Shown here piece after piece: positions 13,639 through 22,300 of a DNA stretch of 41,883 bases; within the stretch, counting starts at the first letter, position 1, and each line of letters starts with the position of its first letter. The translations under genes and the position numbers were made by a program. Below the pieces are notes generated by a model that ran no database searches, had not been told where the DNA came from, and saw only the letters and a program-made list of their open reading frames with translations. The stretch comes from a virus: positions 1-41,883 of IMG/VR virus record IMGVR_UViG_3300022921_000040; one strand, 5' to 3'.

Positions 13639-13923
13639 ATGATACAGATATCGATCGATGTTGATAGATACTTGACTGCAAAGTACGACGATATTAAGTG
13701 GGATATATTAGACGTAGTTAATGACGTTGAGTATCCTGGTGAGGAGTATGTTATAGATCAGCAAGCTTTTGTTGTGAAGACTGAAATAGGAGACTATTTT
13801 TTTGTAGCTGACATTGTTTTTGAATCACCGATAGAGGTTCTTGTAGTTGATATTGTTGAGATAGATATCGACACGTTTCTAGATTATATTAATTTAAATA
13901 AATACATTAAATATGGCGTATAA
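13639..13923 (+). CDS. Hypothetical highly acidic protein (94 aa)
   Basis: Strikingly rich in Asp, Glu, Ile and Val, with alternating hydrophobic residues (VLVVDIVEIDIDTFLDYI), a beta-rich acidic protein. I use ATG 13639, one base after the nuclease stop and preceded by GAGGAG, one of few Shine-Dalgarno-like sequences here; an in-frame ATG 36 nt upstream lies within the nuclease gene. The charge pattern would allow DNA mimicry, but no family is recognised. Confidence 0.7.
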   Translation: MIQISIDVDRYLTAKYDDIKWDILDVVNDVEYPGEEYVIDQQAFVVKTEIGDYFFVADIVFESPIEVLVVDIVEIDIDTFLDYINLNKYIKYGV

Positions 13924-14158
13924 ATTTGAGGACTTAGATAAGTTCATGGGGTTCACTACGTGGACTGTTAGACAAAAAGTAGAAGAGTGTTTGCGTATTA
14001 ATGCAGAGCTAAGATGTAACTTAGGCACTGATTCTACTAAAGCAGAAATTAAAGAAGCTGACCGTAAATGGAAAAAGATGGCTAGAGCCATTAATAAAAT
14101 TGATCCAGTTGTTGGATCAGAGTTTCTAAGAACTATTGTTCTTGAAGAATTGGACTAA
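13913..14158 (+). CDS. Hypothetical helical protein (81 aa)
   Basis: Unrecognised. Mostly helical, charged (VRQKVEECLRINAELRC and IKEADRKWKKMARAINK). The start overlaps the preceding stop by 11 nt and follows AAATACATTAAAT. It ends just before two promoter-like boxes, so it is probably the last gene of the transcript that carries the helicase and nuclease, though no terminator follows. Confidence 0.7.
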   Translation: MAYKFEDLDKFMGFTTWTVRQKVEECLRINAELRCNLGTDSTKAEIKEADRKWKKMARAINKIDPVVGSEFLRTIVLEELD

Positions 14159-14216
14159 CTGTTAATATCTTTGTATAAGAAGTTATTAACCTCAGTCTAC
14201 TTATTCTATATATTTG
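14142..14216 (+). promoter_or_regulatory. Two promoter-like boxes before the phosphoesterase transcript
   Basis: TATCTTTG at 14166-14173 has TTG 21 nt upstream (14142-14144). A second box, TATATTTG (14209-14216), lacks a clear -33 element but sits 19 nt before ATG 14236, the same spacing seen at the leftward promoters. Either or both could drive the genes 14236-16198. Confidence 0.55.
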
Positions 14217-14235
14217 TGTATCTAACACAATAAGA

Positions 14236-14412
14236 ATGAGTTACATCGATAACAAACTGAGGTACATAAACCGATTAATGGATCAGGTTCATGACCTTGT
14301 TGATGAAATATATGAAGGGCTTGTCGATGAAGACTTCGATGCTATAAAAAAATCTTCTATTGCGTTGGAGGAACTACTAGAAGAAATCCTAAATTCAATC
14401 GATAATGCATAA
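14236..14412 (+). CDS. Hypothetical small helical protein (58 aa)
   Basis: The frame from ATG 14236 to TAA 14410-14412 codes for an acidic, helical product with heptad-like hydrophobics (LRYINRLMDQVHDLVDEIYEG, then ALEELLEEILNSI), suggesting a helical hairpin or coiled coil. It follows a promoter-like box by 19 nt and overlaps the next start by 8 nt. No family recognised. Confidence 0.65.
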   Translation: MSYIDNKLRYINRLMDQVHDLVDEIYEGLVDEDFDAIKKSSIALEELLEEILNSIDNA

Positions 14413-15559
14413 GTACAATCATGTAAAAGAAAGAGCTATTGAGCTCTACAGGTCAGGTATAACAAACCTGAAAGAACTAGCAAGAACAATGTATTCTGAA
14501 GGTTCTTACGAACAAAGTGAAAACAACCTATATCAATTAGCTCGTTACACTATTAGAAAGATGGAGGCTCAGGAAAATAATCCGGGCTTAACTAAGGCTT
14601 GCGAAGAAGCAGGTGTTCCTTTTGAGAACGTAAAACACGGGTGGTATAAAGGTAAACACTGGTCAATAGCCTTTAAACAAGATAATGATGGGCCTACGTT
14701 TGACGATATGTTAAACGATCACTTAGACGCAATTAAAAACCACACGTTTAAATATGAACCGATCAAAAGGACTGTTGTTGCTGATGGTCATTTACTTGTT
14801 GTTGACCCCGCTGATGTACATATTGGCAAACTATCTACTGTCTTCGCAACGGGAAAAGACTACAACAATCAAGTCGCAGTACAAAGAGTCAAGGAAGGAG
14901 TAAGAGGTATCTTAGAAAAAGCATCTGGTTTTCAGATAGACAAAATACTTTTTGTTGCGGGTAACGATATCCTTCATATCGATTCACCAAAAAGAACTAC
15001 AACTTCAGGAACTCCTCAGGATACTGACGGTATGTGGTACGATAACTTCTTAATTGCTAAAAGACTTTATGTCGAGGTGTTAGAGGAGCTAATGAAGGTT
15101 GCTGACGTACACTTTGTTTTCAATCCCTCAAACCACGACTACACACACGGGTTCTTTTTAGCGGATGCTATCCAGACTTGGTTCAAGGACTGTAAAAACA
15201 TTACGTTCGACTCAGACCTTAGACATAGAAAGTATTTTAAGTACGGAAAGAACTTGATAGGAACAACTCACGGGGATGGGGCTAAGCAGAATAACTTAGG
15301 TGAGCTTATGTCTATAGAGGCTACAGACGACCTAAATAAAGGTGACTTTAGGTACTGGTACCTACACCACTACCACCACAAAATGTCTAAGGATACCGTT
15401 AGTTGTACTATCGAAACATTACGCACCCCTTCAGAAGCTGATAGGTGGCACGCCGATAACGGCTACATGAATATGCCTGCTATTGAAGGTTTTATTCACT
15501 CTAAAGACAAAGGACAAATCGCACGTTTAACCCATTACTTTCCATTAGATGAGAACTAA
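14405..15559 (+). CDS. Calcineurin-like metallophosphoesterase with N-terminal HTH
   Basis: At 384 aa. Residues 5-50 look like a helix-turn-helix (ERAIELYRSGITNLKELAR). The rest holds the metallophosphoesterase motif set: DPADVH (134-139), GNDILH (186-191, GD replaced by GND), PSNHDY (241-246, the GNHD block), THGDG (288-292) and HHYHH (321-325), supplying ligands for two metal ions. Relatives include SbcD/Mre11-like nucleases and phage phosphatases; the substrate cannot be read from sequence. It overlaps both neighbours by about 10 nt. Catalytic residues look intact. Confidence 0.82.
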   Translation: MHKYNHVKERAIELYRSGITNLKELARTMYSEGSYEQSENNLYQLARYTIRKMEAQENNPGLTKACEEAGVPFENVKHGWYKGKHWSIAFKQDNDGPTFDDMLNDHLDAIKNHTFKYEPIKRTVVADGHLLVVDPADVHIGKLSTVFATGKDYNNQVAVQRVKEGVRGILEKASGFQIDKILFVAGNDILHIDSPKRTTTSGTPQDTDGMWYDNFLIAKRLYVEVLEELMKVADVHFVFNPSNHDYTHGFFLADAIQTWFKDCKNITFDSDLRHRKYFKYGKNLIGTTHGDGAKQNNLGELMSIEATDDLNKGDFRYWYLHHYHHKMSKDTVSCTIETLRTPSEADRWHADNGYMNMPAIEGFIHSKDKGQIARLTHYFPLDEN

Positions 15560-15812
15560 AATACAAGAGTTTTTGATCGAGCTAAACGATAAAAGCGAAG
15601 CTCTTTTTGCAGAAGGTTTTGATGACGCTATTATTGGTGTTGAGGCAGAATCAGAGAGGGTAATATACGACAAAGACAAGATGATAAAAATCTTAGTCGA
15701 AGAAGGTATGTCTGATCTAGAATCTATCGAGTACCTTGAGTATAATGTATGGGGAGCGTACGTTGGTGTACATACTCCTTTATACATAGACACGCTGAGT
15801 GATGACATTTAG
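15549..15812 (+). CDS. Conserved hypothetical phage protein (87 aa)
   Basis: The pattern FDDAIIGVEAESERVIYD, then MIKILVEEG and YNVWGAYVGVHTPLYI matches a small protein I have seen repeatedly in replication regions of phages of many hosts, without a known function. The start overlaps the phosphoesterase by 11 nt. No signal or membrane segment. Confidence 0.8.
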   Translation: MRTKIQEFLIELNDKSEALFAEGFDDAIIGVEAESERVIYDKDKMIKILVEEGMSDLESIEYLEYNVWGAYVGVHTPLYIDTLSDDI

Positions 15813-15987
15813 TCTCGGGGATAAGATTACAACCAAACCTTGCTGGACTGATATATATAACAAACCTAAACAGGTTCATGTTATAGAATATATCGACGAT
15901 AAATTAGCAAGAATAAGAGGTTTAGAGAATCAAGTAAGTATAATTTCAATTAAAACATTAAATGAGATCTTCACAAATACACTATGA
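15802..15987 (+). CDS. Hypothetical small protein (61 aa)
   Basis: Start ATG 15802 (a GTG lies one codon upstream) overlaps the previous stop by 11 nt. It is beta-rich with a FSLGDKI opening and VHVIEYIDDKLARIRG, resembling a small SH3/KOW-like barrel, but the match is too weak to name. The end overlaps the DUF3310 gene by 26 nt. Confidence 0.65.
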   Translation: MTFSLGDKITTKPCWTDIYNKPKQVHVIEYIDDKLARIRGLENQVSIISIKTLNEIFTNTL

Positions 15988-16198
15988 CAACGGTAAGGAC
16001 TACGACCTTATTGATGTAATATCTGACTACGAACTAAACTTTAATCGTGGTAACATTATTAAGTATGTTGCTCGTGCAGGCAAGAAAGAAAACGAAATAC
16101 AAGACCTACGAAAAGCAATGGACTACCTACAAAGGGAGTTAGATATCCTAACTAAAAAACGTGACAAGGTAGTATACGAATTTAAAGAGAATTGTTGA
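15962..16198 (+). CDS. DUF3310 protein (nucleotide-kinase-like phage protein)
   Basis: At 78 aa, with the DUF3310 signature: HYDNGKDYDLIDVI (7-20), NRGNIIKYVARAGKK (28-42) and DLRKAMDYLQREL (48-60). Family members are common in phages and are often labelled nucleotide kinase, but the activity is not established. The fold resembles all-alpha NTP pyrophosphatases, so a role in nucleotide metabolism is plausible. Last gene of the rightward arm, 122 nt before the terminator. Confidence 0.87.
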   Translation: MRSSQIHYDNGKDYDLIDVISDYELNFNRGNIIKYVARAGKKENEIQDLRKAMDYLQRELDILTKKRDKVVYEFKENC

Positions 16199-16262
16199 AA
16201 TCACTTTGATGATAGTGAATAACTAATCCAATTGAATCCAATGCAATACAATGTAATACAAC

Positions 16263-16347
16263 TATATTTGTACTGATTGTATTTATAGATTCATAATCTA
16301 GTTTGTTTTGAATGTAAGAAGGGAGCCTTAAAAAGCTCCCTTTTTTT
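16263..16347 (+). ncRNA. Candidate short RNA between the convergent arms
   Basis: A TATATTTG box (16263-16270) has no gene downstream. About 7 nt later would begin a transcript of about 70 nt holding a perfect 6-bp hairpin TAGATT-CAT-AATCTA (16286-16300) and ending in the strong terminator at 16321-16347. There is no clear -33 element. This may be a small RNA or only the tail of the DUF3310 transcript. Confidence 0.3.
16321..16347 (+). terminator. Terminator of the rightward arm
   Basis: GGGAGC/GCTCCC (6 bp, with possible extra A-T pairs) around CTTAAAAA at 16321-16340, then TTTTTTT. The T-run overlaps the stop codon of the opposing giant gene at 16346, so both arms end at the same point. 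Read leftward, the hairpin is followed only by TTCTTACATT, so it is weaker in that direction. Confidence 0.9.
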
Positions 16348-19300
16348 ATTTACCCATATACTCAGAGAAGTATATTGCGAAGGCTTTCTTAGACACTCTT
16401 CTACCAGCGTTTTTACCAGTTCTTTCTAGTAAGGCTAGTTCTTCAGCTTCTAAGCTAGTGCCAAACCTGTTGTATAGCATCAACGCTTGTACTTCAGGAG
16501 TGTCTTCGTATATTACATCAAGAATTTTTCTGTCTAGGTTGATGTTCTTAAGGTATGTAGTATACTTCTTATAGTACTTTTTAAAGTCTCTAGGTTCAAA
16601 GTTATCTACTAACATCTGATTGAATTCTTCTTGACTAAAGTATCCTCCGTCTTCTACCTTCTTTCTAATCATCTTATATACTTCTTGTTCGCTCTTCCAT
16701 ATGTCGGTTTCGATGATCATTTTCTGAGTCTTCTCTTCCGCCAACTTATCATACGAGATAAGCTTCTTATTTGTTGTTCTAGTCACTTTTTTTGTGGCAG
16801 AACCTGCAAGTCTTTTTACAACATTAGCTAACTCACCCGTAAGTGTCTTGTCTTCTTTAGCGTATGCATCAAAGCCAGCATAGATAAGACCGATTGTTGG
16901 ATTAGTACTTTCGCTGGTTAAAATCTTTTCTACAAAAGCTTTAGACCTGATAGGTGAGAAACCATCGCCTAAAGCTGGAGCTATTAACTTATAGATTTCA
17001 TCTACTCTATCGTCATATAAACCTTCAGCTGTTGGATGTATATCTTTACCTCTAGGCGCTGTAAAAATTTCTTTATCATAGAACAAGTCGTAATTCATGT
17101 TATATGCTATCATAGCGCTAAGACCAGGGTTTCTGCTTACTATTTGGTTAAAAAGCCCTTTAGTAACATCTAAAGGAAGTGCACTAGTTAACCCTTGAGA
17201 TAAGTAGTTTTTAGTGTAAGAAGAATCATATCCTTTGTTTTTAAGTATAGTATTAATCACTATGTTTTCAGCAAGTGTAGTAAATACATTTGTTGTAGGT
17301 AGTTTCTTAAATCTTAAATACTCCCACTCTCCTTTTTCATCTTTCCTTCCAGTGAATATGATTTGATAGTTAGCTTTCTCGTATTCGCTAACAGACTTTA
17401 ATATCTCTTCAAGATCGTCATCATCATCCATAGCTGATAAAAGTAAGTACATAGAAAGTGACGCTAAAGAACTTGAGAAGGCCATCAATTGAATCATACT
17501 AGAACCAAACTTGACAGGGTTGGCTAAAGCGTAGTCAATACCCTTTCTCAAACCTTGAGTAGCTGCGTTTAAGTAAGGAAATACTTTGTCAGCTTGTTTC
17601 ACTACTGTTCCTCCCTGACTAAAATCAATTGTCTCTCTTGCTTCTCTTACAGCTTTTTGTTTTATAACTTCTAAAGCCTCTCCAGTAGGTTCTGCACCAT
17701 TCTCTCTCTTATATTCTTTTATTTGGTTTTCCTTAGACTTCTCGTAAACAGACATTCTGAATGCTATCTCTGAAGTCTCTCCAAGATAAGACATTACATT
17801 ACCGTATCCCTTCATCCAAGAAAGACCTATTTTTTTCCACTTACTTACAGGGTTTAGACTCTCAAGAGATTTTAAACCGTCTCTAGAAAGGTAGCTCATT
17901 CCGCCTCCATTTTCCATATACTCCCTGTACGTTTCTTTAAACTTACCTTTTTTAGTTAAGTCTGACAGGGCTTTTTGAGTAAAGAATTTCACAGCGTCTT
18001 TAGTTAGGTTGAACGCTCCTTTAAATTTATTGTTGGAGTAAACGTCAGACAAAAATAGTATGTTCTGGAAATCCACTGCGGTGTTACCTACAATAAATAA
18101 TGGGTTACCACCAGTTGCGAAGAACCTAAGTATTTTTGTTCCAGAGTATTTACCAATTTTGTCAAGAGCTTCGCTATTCTTCTTTATATCTAACAATGAG
18201 TTTGCGTACTGGCTTTGAATAACCATGTACGTTGGAACACCATCCTTGATAAACCTTACTTTAGTGTATCCTGTAAGATCTTTTGCGGTATCATACTTAT
18301 ACTTCAGCTTTCCGTTTTTATACTTTCCAATAACAGGATTGTCTAGCATAAATTCACTTAAAGCTTCTTTTACCTCAGCGCTAGCTGATAGGTATCCTTC
18401 GTAAAACTTATTAAGCATCTTGTTCTCGAAGGTAACAGCTGAAATCATAGATATGTTTGCTTGTAGCAACCACTCAGAGTCCATTATTACATCGTTCTTG
18501 TTCTCGTTACTAAGGTTCTGAATAAGGTCTTTATTCATTCCAGTCATTTCAGCATACCTATTAAGGTCTTCTTTGCTAGTACCTTCTGGAATGATATACT
18601 TGATGGTTTTGATAGGTGAGTACTCTATATCTTTTAGCTGTTCAAAAACTTCTTGAGATATTAGTCCTGCGTCTCTTAATCTTTTAAGGCTATCTGCCAT
18701 CTCACTAAAGTAGATGTCGACTCTTTTAGATAGATCAGAAAAATTATCTAGAGTCATCTCCATCTCTAAAAGATCCGCTTTAGCATCTTCATAAGTGTAG
18801 TTGTCCTTACCTACATAAGGCTCAAGACCTCTTTCGACTCTATTCTCATTGATAGCTACTATCCTTTTTATGAACACCAACTCATCAAGGTCTTTTCTTT
18901 GTTTATCGTTTAGACCTTTATATATCTTTTTGTAAGCTTCCTTAAATCTAAAGTCTGCAAAACCGCTAGCTCCAGCTCTATTAACAAACGCGTCAGCTGC
19001 TTCAGTAGCTTGTTTAGTACCTATTTCTTTTAGGAAGTCTTTTATCTTTACACCTCTGTCTAAGAATTTTTCTCTCAGACCTCGTACTACTTGTTTTAGC
19101 TTTTTTCTTTTTAACTTATCCTTGATCGCTTTTTCACTATCTTCTCTAAGCTTAGTAGATTTTCTTTTTGCTGGCCTAGATGATTCAGTGCTTGATAGTA
19201 CAGAGTCTACAATCTCATCTATATTAGACTTTCTAAAAACAACACCAAGGGTTTTTACATCCTTCTTTGTAAGTTCTTTCCCGTCCTGACCTAAAAGTAT

Positions 19301-22300
19301 TTGTTTTATAGCTCCATCAACGAATTCATCTAAAGTTATGTTAGAGAACTCTTCCTGACTCATTTGGTCAAATCCTTTTATCTTGTTTTTAACGTACTCA
19401 AAAAGAGCATTAAACCACTCTTTAAACTTATTTCTAGTGTCTTGAGATGCGTTTACTAAAGTCTCACCTCTATTACCAATAAGCTCAGCTAAAGCCTCTT
19501 CTTTTGCTAGTTCGATATCGTCAGGAAACTCCTTCTTCTTTCTTTCAAGTACCTCTGTTCCTTCGAGTAGTTTGTAACCCTTTTCAAGAAGTTGAGGATT
19601 GTTCTCCCTTAAAAAAGATGTCCATATGTGTGCGTATTCGTGAATAGCGGTGTTTACACTTTCATACTCAGGATTTAAGAATATTCTATTGTCTATAGTA
19701 AATCCGTAAACAACATCACCTCTTTTTAGTTGTTTAGATACCTCAGGAGACGCTAACATAGCTTCATACTCTTGCTTGCTGTTTACTACAGCTACAGAAG
19801 GAAATGAGCTTTTTATAAGGCCTAAAACAGCATTCAATGAATTAATTTTTTGCACTGGCTTAGCTCCTCTATACGCTTTAATTGTTGCGACCATGCCAGA
19901 AACAGCAATAGCTTGAGAAACAGCCGACATTGGTGTTGTTGCATCACCTTTCTCACTTACCTTAACCATAGGTGCTATTCTAGCATAAGCTTCAGGGAAC
20001 ACATCTGCCATATGAACAGGTTTTTCAAGAACACCTATTAACTGCCCTTTTACTCCAAATGGATAGTTTTGGTGATTTACCTCTCCGTCTTTTCTTTTTG
20101 TGACTTTACCGTTAATTACATCAATACCAGTTATAGAGATTACGTGAGAGTCAGGTATTTCTTTGGAAGCCTCTTCTCTTATGGATTCGTTTATGGTTGG
20201 TAGGTGTAGGTATTTGTAAAATTCTTTGCCTTTCGCTTCAAGAACTTTTGCTATTGCCTCTTTCTTGGGCACCCCTGGTTTTGATGCAGGCCCTAGATCT
20301 GTGCTTCCGTAAGTAAGTCTTTCTGTTATTATAACCCTGTTACCGATATTTATTTCCGTAATATTATTTAAAGCATCAACAATATTATCGTACTTGTTTA
20401 GGTGTCCAAGAGCTACTGTAGATTTGGCTCTATCTTTTAAATCTTCTTTTAGAGCCTCAAAAATTATTTGTTGCTCTTGTTTCGTGAAGTGTGTGTCAAG
20501 GTTGTCTGCTATAACTCTAAACAAAGCTTCGTTACTTTGTATAGATGTTTGTCCCATCTTAAGAATAGCCATAGGTACATGACCTTTAGGTAGTTTGCCT
20601 TCGTCCCAAAGCCTATCAAATAACTCTTTGTTTTTATTGTAAACATCCCTAGCATTTCTCAGCATTCCTTTAGCTGTCCTTTCATCAGTGTTTGCCCAAG
20701 CATTATTTTGGTTTCCTTTAGACATATTAAATCCAAGTCCACCAAAAAACTCCATTACTTTTCCAGTAAAAGGGCTAGTCCACTCACCTGTCATAAGTTG
20801 ATCCGATATAGAGAATACAAATGGTATTCCTTCAAACTCAGACATGTTTTTAATTGTCTTCACTTTTCTACCAAACCTATCCCTTAAAGATTTTAAGCTT
20901 AACTTATTTTTAGTGGTTAACTCTGAAGGGTTTTCGAAAGCCGCTTGCTCGTCAGAAAGTTGATTCATTTCATCAACAACAGCTGTAATGTCAGACGGAT
21001 CAACATCGGTTATAGTTCCTTTTTGGAACTTAGGTTGTTTAGCTTCTAACTTAGCTAGTTTTGTAGCTGCTTTTTTAGCTTCAGATCTAACAGAAGGAAG
21101 TTCTTGTTTGTAGTATTCGATAGCGTCAGCTACTCTTTCCTTCTCTTCTTGGAACTTTTCTTTTTCTTCTGCTTGTCTTTCTTTATTTCTTTTGATCTTC
21201 TCTTTAACCGTGTCAGACCAACCTTCTTCGGCGTCTGGTTTACTAGCTACTTGAAGTTCTGTTTTTAATATCTCAAGCTCTTTCTTTAGTCTTTCTGTTT
21301 GTTTAGCGTACTCTTCTTTAGCAATATTAAGGTTGTCTTTTTCGTTCTGGATTTCTTCGTTGACCTCCTCAAACCTCATATTAGCATCTTCGCTCTCTTC
21401 TCTAGCACGCTTAATATCTTCTTGTAACTGAGCTGATTTAGCTGCTTCTTTAGCCTTTGCTTTATCTTCGGCAGTCTTCTTTTTATTCATTGAAGCAGCC
21501 GCTTGTGGAGCTAATTTAGCTAGTGCCGCCTTTTGTTCAATGATAAGTGCGTCAGCCCAAACCTCTCTCATATCTGCGTCCAAGCCCATAGTTCTGGCTG
21601 TTCTAACAAACTTGTCTTTAGCCTTTCTTAGGTTTTCTTGTGCGCCTTTACTACTGGTTGACTCAGCGTCTGACTCAGCTTCTTGGAGTGTATTGAATAA
21701 CTCAGTTAGTTTTTTGTGGTCAGCGTCTTTTAACTGACCTGTTCTATCTAAGCCCTGTTCTCTTTGTGTAGTGGGTTTTTTAGGAGCCGTCTTTTTAGCA
21801 GGCTCAGCTTTCTTTGTAGGCTGTTTCTTTTTAGGGGTGGTCTTTTTGGTTTCAGCAGGTTTAACCTCCTGAGTTTGCTTCAGAAACTTATCGCTTCTTC
21901 TTATCGCTTCTTCGACCGTCTTATAAAACTCTCCCCGATCTTGTCCTTGCTGAACGGCATTTCTTGCAATATTTGAAAGAAGTTCTTTTCTTCTTGTGGG
22001 GTCGATGTATCTTGACTCGATTGCCCTTTTGTTTGCTGCTTCATGTTTTATTTTTTTGCTTTTTAGATACTCTGCAAATTTAGATATCTTTTCGTTAAAT
22101 TCAGTGCTTTGTCCCTTACTAAAATCCAAGAAAACTAATTCTCCAGTACTTTCATTGTAAGTAAAGTCGTATATATCATTATCCTTAAGAGCTTTAAGAA
22201 CCTCATCGCTCTTTGATTTGTCTGTTTTAATAGTGTATTCTAACACACCGCTATCGCTGTTGTAAGCGTCAGAATTCTCATCTACGTATTGAGCAGCTAT

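Noticed and set aside
20682-20688. A third hammerhead on the minus strand (CTGATGA)
   Set aside because: It lies inside the giant gene; no stem II follows the core string and no GAAA or GUC is placed correctly. The match at 36511-36517 in the portal gene fails in the same way.
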